From Lycocorax pyrrhopterus obiensis (lineage: Eukaryota; Chordata; Aves; Passeriformes; Paradisaeidae), in the NCBI GenBank assembly GCA_014706295.1, contig JACSVZ010000007.1, forward strand, positions 32,847,875 through 32,911,874: DNA of 64,000 nt, read 5' to 3'. Below are positions 24,366-36,185 of the stretch, piece after piece (position 1 is the stretch's first letter; every line of letters begins with the position of its first letter). The position numbers were made by a program, and so were the translations under genes. Below the pieces are notes generated by a model, which was not told where the DNA came from, did not search any database, and saw only the letters and a list, made by a program, of their open reading frames with translations.

Positions 24366-24425
24366 GATAACGGTATTAATCTTGTGGATTATGTCGTCAT
24401 ATATTACCTGCGCCATTGTGATAAG
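24366..24425 (+). CDS. FMN2: FMN2 FH2 exon F (DNGINLVDYVV)
   Basis: The 60-nt exon is 20 codons, residues 173-192, phase 0 at both ends: DNGINLVDYVVIYYLRHCDK. The acceptor is TTCCTAG and the donor GTAAAG. The preceding exon ends KSR, so the junction gives KSRDNGINLVDYVV, which matches FMN2. The exon is small and in frame at both ends, so skipping it would keep the frame but remove an FH2 helix. Confidence 0.94.
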
Positions 24426-25159
24426 GTAAAGGATTGATTTGCTCTAACAGCCTCTCAAAAAGTGGGTTTCTTTAAGAGATGGTAAAAGAGTTTGTAATAG
24501 CCTTATAGAAATCTGAACATAGTACCTCTAATGGGAAAATAAAATCCATTTCTTTTGCTTCCTTATAATAGTTGTGTGCCTCAATAGGCATGAAATTTGC
24601 TATAAGTTTTAAGATAAGACCTTGGAAAATTTTGCGTTGGGTGTTGAGTGAACCACTGCAGGCAATTAGCTGTGGCTGCTGCAGACTGGACAGGTGGTCA
24701 CTGCAGCCCTGTCTTATTACAAATGGGTAGCTGTAACATCGTAAAATTTCTTCTGATGTCGTTATATTGGAAGGCAGAAGTATGATTTCTCTCTTAGGAC
24801 AAAATTCAAGGACAGGTTGGTATTTTAAGATAGGTGGATCAGCTGATGGGGATGAAGTTAGGGGTTGAAATGCTGCTTTGAGTGAGTTACATTCTATTGT
24901 ATATGATACTCCTCCGTATATGCATTTATACATATTATATACATTCATGTATTAAATGTATATATTTTTGGTATTGGCAACCACCAAAATTATTAAGTGG
25001 AAAATTTAAACTATTGTATTTTAAATGAAAATGTTGCTGTTAATTGGTTTTAAGAATGTGATTGCTTATTTTTTTCTTCCTTTTTTTTAAATTCTTACAT
25101 AAGGTTGTTGAATTGATGAGTTAGCAGTCGTGAGATATGTAGATCTGTATCAGTTTTCT

Positions 25160-25262
25160 TTCTTTAGGGTTTTTGGGTTTGTTTGTTTCTCTTTCTTTTT
25201 TCTTGTGTTTTCTGTTGTTGGTTTTGTTGGTTTGGGATTTTTTGGGGGATTGGGATTTTTGT
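25160..25262 (+). repeat. G/T-rich low-complexity region
   Basis: Mixed GTTTT, GGGTTTTT and GGTTTGG units on the transcribed-sense strand. The high uridine and guanine content would give a U/G-rich stretch in the pre-mRNA. It is simple repeat sequence without a clear unit. Confidence 0.7.
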
Positions 25263-25639
25263 GCTCTCAAATTAATTTATTTAAATATTTCTGCAAACTT
25301 TCTACTATACTGCAGTTTTACTTCAGGGAATTTTGTAAAACAAAACAGTATCTCTTCCTTGGGAGGAAATAAACACAGTGTTATTATCATCCATTGTGCT
25401 TTCTCCACCAAAATGTTCATATCTTTGTAATAATAAAATAATTTTTTCCCCAGTCACAAAACAGTTAGTTCTCCAACCTATGAGTTTTCCATTATTACAG
25501 ACTGAAATCTATGCAGGTATATGCATATTTTAAACTCACTAGTATATGCTTATACTTATGACAGCAATGTCATATTAATACCATTTATACATACTTTACT
25601 TGTTAAAATTCCACTGGAGATATTGCTTTGAACCTTGTG

Positions 25640-25748
25640 AAGTTTTTTTTGGTTGTTTGGGGAATTTTTTTTGGTTTTGTTTCGTTTCGTTTGGCAGAGC
25701 TTCTCTTGGTTTTGTTTGTTTGTTTTACTTCTGATTGTTTTTTTTGTA
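25640..25748 (+). repeat. G/T-rich low-complexity region
   Basis: A second T/G-rich stretch in the same intron, with TTTTTTTTGG repeated twice and GTTTC/GTTT units. It resembles the one about 480 bp upstream and the one at 58065-58132. Confidence 0.7.
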
Positions 25749-26290
25749 CTGTGCTAAAAATAAAATATATACATAGGAGTTCCATACAGACTTTAACCCC
25801 TGTGATTTATTTAGCCACATAAACCTTCAATTGTGTGTTTTTATCTGTGTGAACTGCTTGAGGAAATATATGAATAGAGTTTTCAATTAATGCTTATAAA
25901 GTGTGTGTGTTTTTAATGAATTGAGAAAAAGTGAAACCACAGACTTTCGGCATAAGATCACTTCTTGCATTAAAATGGGCATTCCTGTTATCTTTTTTTA
26001 AGAAACTTCTAATCCCTTATCTAAACCTTTATTGACATAAAGTTAACTGAAATGTTGTGAGTTTAATGTTTCAAAGTTCAAATTGAGCACAGTTTGCTTA
26101 ACAACGTCTAAAAGGAAGTTTTAATACTCAGAATGGTCACTTTTTAATCTTGATTGAGTTGTTGTTTTAGCAAGAATGATTTTAAATATGTTATTTTTGT
26201 AATTTTAAAACACTGTTTCATAGATGAGAATTTAAAAAAAAAAAAAGTATTTTATTTCACTGGAAGTGCATTCAATTTTCTTAGTGGCCT

Positions 26291-26310
26291 GTTTGTTTGT
26301 TTGTTTGTTT
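26291..26310 (+). repeat. (GTTT)5 microsatellite forming the splice acceptor tract
   Basis: Five perfect GTTT units run directly into the AG at 26311-26312 that precedes the exon at 26313. The polypyrimidine tract of this acceptor is therefore TTTG repeats. Confidence 0.9.
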
Positions 26311-26312
26311 AG

Positions 26313-26433
26313 GAAGCAGGAACAGACAAGAGTATTTTTCCTTTACCAGAACCACAGGATTTTTTCCAGGCCTCCCAAGTTAAATTTGAAGACCTAATAA
26401 AAGACTTAAGGAAACTGAAGAGAGATCTAGAAG
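26313..26433 (+). CDS. FMN2: FMN2 FH2 exon G ([10 protein letters not shown])
   Basis: The 121-nt exon encodes residues 193-232 plus one base. It starts [18 protein letters not shown] and ends [18 protein letters not shown] followed by [15 protein letters not shown] is diagnostic of the FMN1/FMN2 pair, and [11 protein letters not shown] favours FMN2. The donor is GTAACT, with C rather than G at position +5. The lysine-rich end begins a predicted long helix or coiled coil that continues into the next exon. Confidence 0.95.
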
Positions 26434-29400
26434 GTAACTGGGAACTTTCACATTTGTTCTGCTAACAACAAAGTGCCACTTAAAATGTGATCTTTATGAG
26501 GTTTTCTTATTGCTAATTAGGTTTATAGTGTTGATTCATTTAGAGTTTTTACACTGTGGCACAAATTACTCACATAAATTAGAAAGAAAAAAAATTTAAC
26601 TCATGACTTAATAAAAATGAAAGTAGAGATCCTGAAAAGTAATTTTCCCTTTTACAATCGAAAGGCCCCTAAAAAAATCTTTCTGAATATTTCTTTAGTT
26701 ATGTGTGAATTTTCCTCTGGCTTCTCCAGAACTATGTGTTTAACTGTAGATATCTGTTAGCTCCATAACATAAATACTTTCTTCAGTACTTGTATAACAA
26801 CAATTTAAAAGCTACAAGAAAGAGTTGAATACTATTAATGTAGAAATAAAACACAGCTTGCCAAGGCAGAGCAAAGGGAAATGGAAAGCTCCAGTTCAAA
26901 ATATTTTCACCCTGGGACATAAAATAAACATTTAAAAATGTTTATTATAAAGAGGGGCTCAGAAACCCAACTCATCTATCAATCAAGGTACTGAGTGGAA
27001 ATAAAGTAGGAAGGGTTGTTCTCTTAAGTATTCCAAGCAGTTTCTTTTCTATTTTGTGCTGCATACAATTTTCTAAAATAAATCCAGCAAATGATGACTG
27101 AATATTTTAAGCCTTTTTCTTGTTACAGGAAAGTTTGTTTACTAATTACAGAAAAGTTTGTTACTTTACTAAGGCAGTTCTGTGTAGAAGATGGAGTTTA
27201 GGAAGAGAATCTCCATAAAAACCTGTAAAAACTTTTACATTTAGATTTACATCTTTGCACCAGAGTGGGAGAGTCCTTTTATAATCAGCGTTGAACAAGA
27301 TAATTGTTTTCAAATTTTTTCAATATAAGGTGTTGAAAACCGTTGCAAAATAGTTTATCCTTACAGCTAGGAATTGCTGGATTAGGTCACTGCCATCCTT
27401 AGGATAATTTCAAAGGTTAATAGTGGTAGGAAGGTATCAGTTGTTGTTTGTTCGACCCGGGCATAAGTGAGTGCTCTATCTCCTCTCATCACTTGGCCCT
27501 GTAAGCCCCTTGGCCTGCCCTCTTTTGGGCTAGTTTTTGCAGAAACATGATCTGTGTTTGATCTTGTACTTTTTCAGCTTGTAGTCCTGCTGTCGTACAT
27601 CTCAGTCGTGCAGGATTTGCATTGAGGCTGGGACATTCACGTCGTATTTGTTTTACATTGCAAGGACACAGACAGCGAGTAGGAAAAGCTAAACTCTTTA
27701 ACTCTTGAAATAAAAACTTCAACTTTCTTGTAATTAATGATTTCTGCTTTCTAAACCAAATTTTTGTAGTGATTTATACCAAATCTAGAAAAATTGTTAT
27801 GTTGAGGTTGTTTTCATAATTCTTTGTGAAGGTGTATGTTAAACCCAGCCAAAGCAATTAACATACAAAGTTAATGACAACAAAGATTTGAAACCAAAAA
27901 GGTTGTGGAAATGTTTTCAGATGTTGGTATTTTATCACTTAGAAATATGCAACAGATTCAAACAAACATTCCTGTGATTATTTCTCTTACATTTAAACAA
28001 AGAAACAATCACTTATATAAGAATTTATCTCTTTCAAAGATTCCCTTTCAAATTTTTTTCTTTGGTTAATGCTCTAGTTAATTTTTAAATCAAAATTTTA
28101 ATTGAAGAGGTTATAATTTTAACACGTACAACAAAGATTTGATGAGTCTCTGTAGTTTATTGTAGCCATTAAAAAGTTGTGGCTGCTGGCAGAATACCAG
28201 TGAAAGTCTAAAGCTGAAACAGATGTGAGTAGCAGAAACCAAGTCCAGAGAAGCGTCGGGCCCAGCTATCCAGACAGGCGCGGCCCTTCAGATGTAAATA
28301 ATTTGAACAATATTAACTGGGGCTGCCTCTGTTATAGGGTACATTGGATTTATTTCACAGTTTGTTGGCTAAGGTAGTCTCAAGCAGATTACCTTGGAAG
28401 TGGGATGAGACAAAGGTAATAAATGGAAGAGGAGTTTTCATTGTGTTATTAGGGAATGAACTAATGTTCCTGTTAGTGACTTACCTTTTTTCTGAGATTT
28501 GTAAGGAATGATTAACAAAAAAAGAAGTCTATCGCTTCTTGCAACTGAAACTGCAATTTTGATAGCTACTTTTCATGGTAGTTGTCATTTAGTATTTAAA
28601 AATATTGTGAACTAGCATTTGACTAGTTTATCAAGGCATTGGTTTATGTTTCTAACATGGATATTAACATAGGAAAGATGGAGTTATCGTGAGTGTTGTG
28701 TCTTAATGGTATAAACCTCTGGTTTGAAATACGTAGACACTGTGGAATGAAAGTTCAAATCTAGATGGAGCAGAAACCCTTTCATCCTTTTCAGATCAAC
28801 AGATTGAGTTCCATGCAATTTGCTATTTTGAAATCTTTCAGATTAGACTTTAAAGGTGCGGGCTAACTGCTCTGAAGGAATTAGACTGAAGTTAGAATCA
28901 AGAATTCAAAAAAATTTTTAGAGAACCTTAATGCAACAGGTTTTTAAAAAATATTCCAGAGCAAACTTTTTAATTATGAGCATTTTAGGTTAAAAAGAAT
29001 GAGAAACAAAAATATGCTTTTGATATAGGCTTTTAAGGGGAAAGAAGTGAGTATTAAATGGTGAGATGAAAATTTTAGAGTGAAATCTGGTTCTGCTGTC
29101 ACATCCCACTAGAAAGAGATTTCTGTAAACACAGGTTTTCACTCCAGGTCTTGTTGGTGTATTTCCAAGGTTTTCAAATATTGCACAGTATCGTAAGCAG
29201 ATACATTTGTTCATTTAACACGTGCTAGCTTTCCAGTTAATCTTTATAGTTATGGAAAGAAAAGGTTTTGCTTTTCTTAAGATTTTAAGACATCTCATTC
29301 CTTGTCTAGGGCAATGAATGATTTCCACATTTTCCTTCCCTTGTGACCAAACATGATTTACCTTCTAATTTGGACAATGCTACTTGGTATGCTTGAAATT

Positions 29401-29624
29401 GCTATTCTTCTGGAATTAGCACAGAATGTTTTGAATGTGTAATCATAAGAAGATTTTCAGAAAGAAAGCCACTTTACCGAAGTTTGATAGACTAGTATAA
29501 GTTTTACCATGAATCCTTTTATTAATCTATGTTCAAAGTTGAACAATTTTAATTAAATCAAAATTAGTTGCACTGTAGGTTGTTTGCATCTGTCATACTC
29601 ATTCCTCTTCTTTGCAATACAGTA

Positions 29625-29646
29625 CATAAAATTTTAAAATTTTATG
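29625..29646. repeat. Perfect 22-bp AT-rich palindrome
   Basis: The sequence equals its own reverse complement over 22 bases, with outer CATAAAA and TTTTATG and no spacer. Symmetry stops at the next base on each side. It could extrude as a small cruciform or may simply be a chance product of AT-rich DNA. Confidence 0.8.
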
Positions 29647-30370
29647 CTGCTCTGTTACTCAAAATAAAGCAATATTAGATGCCGGATGTAATTTACTGTG
29701 ATGTTCGTTATAACTTTTTTGTATTCTTGACCTTAACAAATTATATTTATTGAATTGTTAGAAATGCAAACCAAGGTAGGTCCACTCTAAGTATTTTCAA
29801 GAGTCACACTTCTATTTCTCATAATTAATTAAATTTCGTATGAGATTGTAACATTCTGATTCCATTGAAAATCCACATACCCTTTACTTTCCCCCGCTTT
29901 CATGACTACCAGTAGAAATATTGGTTACAATTTTCATACTGATATTTTTTCAGTACTGTATATATGTTTTAAATTTTTATGAACTTAACTGTGTGTGAGT
30001 ATATATGTAGGTGTTTGCACACACATGCATGACAGAAAGGAAATAATCTGAAATAAAAAGAAGACTTTATGGATCTGCTGTGCAATAGTCAGTTGGAGAC
30101 AGAAGGCATGGTTTCCTACTGGGTGCCTCTTAACCTAGTTGTTGACATATCTGTATCTTGCATAATTATGTAACCCCCAACATTTCCCATTTAAATAGGA
30201 GAACTTCACCAAAACTTGGGTTTATGACAACTCCATTTTGTAAAATTGCATAATCCTTATGAAAACATTATAAGGGAAGTAAGTAAATCAATGCATGAAA
30301 AGTTGAGAAATCACAATATTATGTTGGCCATTTTCACACTGGTTTATACAGAATCATTACAAGTATCTTA

Positions 30371-30772
30371 AAATCACAGGAAAGTGCAGATTGGTGGGTT
30401 GGAACATACATCTGGAGGTCCTGTGGTCCAGAGTCTTTGAGCAGGAATAACTTCATATTTAGATTAGGCTGTACAAGGCCATAGTCAGCTCAGTTTTGAA
30501 TCTAAGGATGGAAATCACAACACCTCTCTGGGCACGTGTTCCAGTGCTTAATTGCCATCTTGAATATTTTTCTTTATCCCATGTGAGAATTTCCTGTGCT
30601 GCAACTTGTGACTATTGCTCCATTTTCTTTAGATGTGCATTCCTGAAAAAGTCTGGCTCTGTCTTCTATCTGGTTATTCATTATATAGTTGAAGTGAAAA
30701 TCTAGATCCCCAGCCCGCTTTCTCTATACTGAGCTGAACATACCTGGGTTCCCCTGCCTCTTTTTCAAGTGC
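30371..30772 (-). mobile_element. Old CR1 LINE fragment (antisense)
   Basis: Diverged CR1 3' region in the - orientation. Matching landmarks as read on the + strand are GTTGGAACATACATCTGGAGG, CACAACACCTCTCTGGGCA, then TTCCAGTGCTTAATTGCC, AAAGTCTGGCTCTGTC and GCTGAACATACCTGGG. Many substitutions suggest an old insertion. Confidence 0.75.
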
Positions 30773-33262
30773 TTAATTTGCTTTTCATTCCTAAATGGCA
30801 GGACAATATAAATAGTCTTTTTCAGATATGTATATATATTCATATATAAATAAAATATATTCTTGTTCACAGAAGCAGGTCCAATAGAGAGGATGTGACT
30901 AGCAAACACCGTGCCAGTCACGTCACTCTCTAAACGCTATTTCTTAGCATGGCTGATTAGACCAGACTAAACTGTTGCATCGACACTGCTCTCATTCAGT
31001 GCCTCTTCAGGTAGCTATGTATCACATTCTATTGCAAAGCATGGAAGAGAATTTAGAAATAAGAAATGGATGGAAGTTGAAAAGGGTCACTCATTCTCAA
31101 TGCTTTCAGCAACTGTTACTCTAAAGAATCAAGGAGGAATCTGCTAAAAGAAAAAATAATCAGTTCATGCAGACTAAAACTCTGATTTTCCAAATTTAAA
31201 GTACTGAAAAACATCTGGACTTATCCAGGATTTTAAGGGAATATATTTATCAATTGGAAAACATACAAAGGCAGAAAAGTTTAATCGGTGTTATTCACAA
31301 GAAGTTAATTTAAAATTCCTAAATGTCTTTTCCCATCAGAGTCCTCAAACTGAGTGAAAGGGTTTTGCAACAAAATGTCCCTTAATTAACTATGGACTGG
31401 TTTTGTTCTAGAGATTAATTGATGTTTTCAATTAATAGATTGAGGTAATTTCCGCTCTCGTTGGATTTCTGTGTATGCATAGATGGAGAAATTAATTTGA
31501 TTCAGGTGGAATTATTTGGTTCATACATAATACAGCCTTCAGTAAAGTCTGTTCTGTGGACTAGAGTTGTAGTGTAATCATGATACAGCTCAAGGATCAA
31601 TGAATAGTGCAAGGATTACAATGTTGAGGGCTTTTGTCTATTTGATTTCCTTGATAGTGAGGTTACTGGAGCACATCATGAAAATTCTAAGTATTGTATC
31701 AGGTTTGAGTATTAACTTTCTAATTAACTTGTAGCATCAATAGCTACTTCTCAATAAAAGATGATTTCTTATTCATTACAGGAGGATAGTATTCAAAAAA
31801 GTATCAAACACTCTTCTGAAATATTTTCAACCAATTGAAGCCTTAGTCTAATTTAAATTAAATGTTTTAAGTCAATTTAAAAGAGAGGCTTAAATGTCTG
31901 ACTAACATACATGTCAAAAAAGCTTCAGGAGCAGAGAAGTTGTATAGTAATTTAGAGGCCCTGCTTGCTTCTTTTTTCCTCATGTTAGTTGTATATTCTT
32001 TAAAATTTTGGAAGTGCAAGCAAATAGAAATTTGAACTGGGTGGTGGAACATGAGGAGCCAAATAGATGCAAGTGTTATTTCTTTAGGTAATAGCATAAA
32101 AGAAGCATGTTGTTTTTTATGTGGTTTCACTGTTTTTGCCCAGTCCAATATTTACATTATTTATTTAGAGGCAATGCAGAATGGTGTAAGGAAAAGAGCA
32201 AAGGATGGCTTTGTACAGGAAAGGTTGTTGGTTTGGGTTTTTTTTGCAAGAGTTGATGCTCTTTTCTTTCTCAGTTTTCTGACCAGTTTTTGCATAGTCT
32301 CTTGCCTCAGCAGGATGAGATGTATTTCAGTTCGTTTTGATTTAGAAAGATCCAACACAGGCATTAAAAGTGCATTTTCTATATGTGCATTGGATTTTAT
32401 TTTATAGTAAAACTAACTTTTTGACAGTGTTCCACTGGTAATGTTCATATGTGAATACATTTAGTAGGAATTTTTCTAAGTGGATCATTTCTTAAAATGT
32501 CATTAGATTTTTTAGGTTTTGATAAAAAAAGATAGTATGGAATGGTTTAAATAACATTCAGATATATATAATAGAGGAGCAAAGCAGTAATGTTTTTGAA
32601 GAGTTTATTCCCTGAAAGCAGATGTCTGCATGTGTGCACAAAGGCACAGGGAGAAAGCTTTCAGTTGGTTAAACAATGGCATGCTGTTAATTTTTTCTTT
32701 TATATTTTTTTTCTTTGGCTAAAGAATTCTCGGAAATTTCTTGTTAAAAATCATTCTGCAAATGTTAAGATTCTAAAATGAATCTTGGAAATACCACAGT
32801 TATGATTTTCTGTGCAGTTTTCTGTGTGCCCTTTTAAATAAATAAACACACGTGTGTATGTTAAGCATTGGTTACGTAACTATGAAGGATACATCTGGGA
32901 GCAGGTAGTGTACATCTGGGAACTGGAGGAATATTGTCCCCATCAATGTGTATGATGGATAATGAATTATGTAGTTTGGAGAGTGTTAAATACTAGTGTT
33001 GGGAGGAACGGTGACTTCATATTTATGGACCTCATCAGCTTTTCCTCTTTGCGGAAGCATGCAGTAAAAGACAAGACAGATTTCTGCTAGAATTGAGACA
33101 GTCACATATCAAAGATTGAAAGTGCATTAGTTCAGACCGTGGGATACAAATTAGTAATAGTGGGGCTTATTAGCACTTTGAGAAGTGTTCCTGCTAATAT
33201 TGCAGGTAGTTTATGAATTTACATGATTTTAAATCTAAGCTGAATGCTCCAGCTGAACCAAA

Positions 33263-33283
33263 CTTCTACCAACTTGGTAGAAG
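33263..33283. repeat. Perfect hairpin, 10-bp arms with 1-base loop
   Basis: CTTCTACCAA is followed by a single C and the exact reverse complement TTGGTAGAAG. The arms are of mixed base content, so this is less easily explained by AT-richness than the other palindromes here. Confidence 0.8.
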
Positions 33284-36169
33284 AATTAATTAGGTCGAAC
33301 TTTATGATCTGTCTTGCACTTAAAATCAGAGATCCAGCAATAGAGAGGAAAACAGGGGATCACTCCTCTGGCTTCTACAGTTTCAGCTCATAAACTGTTT
33401 TAGCCACTGCCCAAATCTCTTCTATCTGGTCCCTTATTCAGTACGCTAAGTGATAAAATGTTTGAGTGTTTGAAAGGTCTTTTTTTTTCTTAGCACTGTA
33501 AAAATCTTAGCTCATCTGATGAAAATATTATTCTTGCTTCTTAAAAATGTTGTCTCCCTCTCAATTACCCAGACAAAACTCTTCAGTTTCAAAATATTCT
33601 TTATTTTGTACTGTTCGGGGAGAAGGGAAGTGTTCCAGTTTCTCAGCAGATTCTGCTAGCACACTGTTCTACGCTCTTGACAGATCTTAATGATGTGTGG
33701 AGTTCTGTATGTTTGGATCTTGACACTTAACAAAAATTTTCTTCTAATCATGTGCTGGAATTGCTTAAAGGAATCTTACAAAGACTTGACTGGAAAATTA
33801 TGAGGCTTTAGTCATTATAATCATTTATATGTACTGTTCAGTCCCTTGCAGTGTGCTTCTCTGCTGAAGGGTGCCCTGAATGTAAACTACCATTTCAGAA
33901 GGAATACATTAAGCAGAGGCTCAGATATGTTGCTATGGTGTGAAAAATATTTAGTTTTACTAGCAGTCTTTGTTCATTTTGCTAAATATATTCTTGGGAA
34001 ACAATTTTAACAGAAAGGTTTTTAAATGATTTATATAAAATGTTGATGCCCTTTCACCAAACAAGGAGCTAAAAATTTTTCTTTTGGGTTAGTTGAAACT
34101 AATACAGGCCTGAAAGTTCCTCTGTATGCCATCATCAAGTTTAAAAGTTCAAAATGTTGTTGAACCTAAAATAAACAAAGCCCCCTCAAAAGACAAAGGT
34201 AGACTATCTGATCAAACTTGTGAGAATTGTCAAGATGTCTGACTCCTTCAGAACAGGTGAGCTTTACAGAGTGTTTTGTATGCCACTAATTCAATTATTT
34301 CACTTTCCACATCTTAGGACTTATCACTGAATTGTTTCTTCTGTCTCGTTTATATATGACAACTAGAGAACATAACAAATAATTGTTTCTGTGTGTCACG
34401 AGGAAATGTGCTTCAGACAAAGACTGGACTTTTTACTTATTATCTTCTATCCTCTGAAATTATTTTTTTAAGAAAAGGAAATTACTAATATGTGAAGAAG
34501 ATAGTTGTATGTAGAAGCACATTTCTTCTAAATTAGCTGAAAATATTTTCACAGAACAGAAGCTATGCAACAATTAATAGGTTAGAATGGTGTATTTAGT
34601 TTTATGTGTGCTAATACTTTATGCATTAAATTGTTGACCTTTACTTAAGACAATAAAAACGAAGCTTGAGAACGGAGTGCTACCACAATCTGATGCCCTT
34701 TTACATTTTTCTCAGATATTTTTGTCTCAGAAAACTTCCCACCCCACTTCACAGCTCTGGCTTTGGTGATAGTGCTTAAACGTTTGTGCGTTCCTATTAT
34801 TGACCTGTGTACGTGTATCAATATGTGTCAAAAAAGGCAAATACTGTCTCTGAAACTTTTCTGAGTCAGTAGCAGCGTAGCCTCTTGCAGTTGGAAGTTG
34901 TTAAATTTCTTACTATGCTCCCACGGAATCAAGATGAATCTCTTCCTTTCTGTACATTATTTAAAATTCTACCTGAAAAGAAAATTTACGTGCAAGTTTA
35001 TTTATAAGTGCAAAAGCTGTAGATAGTGCAAAATGTATTAAATTAACAATATCATGTGAACAGCTCCAGTAAGTAGGTACTCTTATTACACACCTAAGTG
35101 TGTGCAATAAGAGAATATAACCAGATCCTGCAATGGTCCAATGGGTAAACATCCCTCTCCAGTAACAATTTGTTTAGCTTGCAAAGTTGTTTCCAAGCAA
35201 GAAAATTAATACAGCAAAACCAAAGGAACTAAATCATGAGAAAATTATATCACACTTGCTGAACAATACAAATTTATGCATTTTATCTGAGGTTTGTTAG
35301 GTTTTTATTTGGGTGCATAGATCCATGTAGTGTAACAGATTTCTGCACTGTAAAAAATCATGGATTCTCTCATGCAGAAATTTGAGGTTATTTAGCACTA
35401 CATTAAATTCATTTGCAATCGATTTCATGATTTCAGATGCTCTTCGAAACAGAAAAGATAAGGGTTCTAAAAAAGAATTATCAAATAGTAGTCTTTCTGT
35501 CAAAGATGCTTGCATTGTAACAAAATAAAAGAGCGGACTTGGCAGGCAGTATAACCTGCCATACTCTGAACAGACAGGAGCAGGGGAGGTTTAGCAGCTT
35601 TCACAGAGGCATAACTCATAGGGGATAGTGTCAGTGACAGGTTTATAGGAATTCATGGTGTTGATACCTGCTTTTGCTGTCAGGCTGATTCCTGTAAATG
35701 CTACTGGTGGGTTCTGGTGAGTAAATAGTTAGTAATTTACTGTTATCAACTTTAAACTATTTCTGCTTTTGCGTTTACTTTAAAAATGGTGCTTAAAAAA
35801 TTCCAAATAGTGTCTGATTGACACAGAAATGCTCTTTACGTGAAAGTTTGTTTATGGGCCATGATTCTTTTGACAGATTTACAAGTGTCTGTGGAGTTTT
35901 AAGACTATTGCCCAATAGGCATTAAGTGAGAGACATTCTATTTTGTAAATATTTTCACTTATATTGGGGATTTTTAAAGAACTTTTTGAGCCAAGTACTG
36001 CATTAAATCTGAAGACAGTGGCAAACTGATAATCAGCAGTTTCCAGCTTTGTTTTAATGTTTTGCTAATGCTTTCCATTTCTGTGGCCAAGATTTGTAGT
36101 GGGTGAAGCATGATGTACATCCAACAACTTTAAGGGCTTTCAAATACTTTTGCACACTTGTATTTTCCC

Positions 36170-36185
36170 TTTTTTTTTTTTTTTT
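36170..36185 (+). repeat. Poly-T tract (T16)
   Basis: An uninterrupted run of 16 T. No retroposed body was recognised on either side, so I do not call it the tail of an antisense retrocopy. Confidence 0.8.

Larger units (their letters stand above)
24426..26312 (+). other. FMN2: FMN2 intron (1.9 kb), G/T-rich in parts
   Basis: Non-coding between the GTAAAG donor and an acceptor made from a (GTTT)5 repeat. It includes two long G/T-rich low-complexity stretches (about 25160-25262 and 25640-25748). A 158-codon antisense ORF at 24472-24948 matches no family I know. Confidence 0.8.

Noticed and set aside
25130..25430. Two + strand ORFs rich in Phe, Leu and Gly, like membrane peptides
   Set aside because: They are translations of the G/T-rich low-complexity tract, which yields F, L, G and V codons.
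36170..36185. T16 as the poly(A) tail of an antisense processed pseudogene
   Set aside because: No coding or transcript-like sequence and no target-site duplication were recognised beside it.
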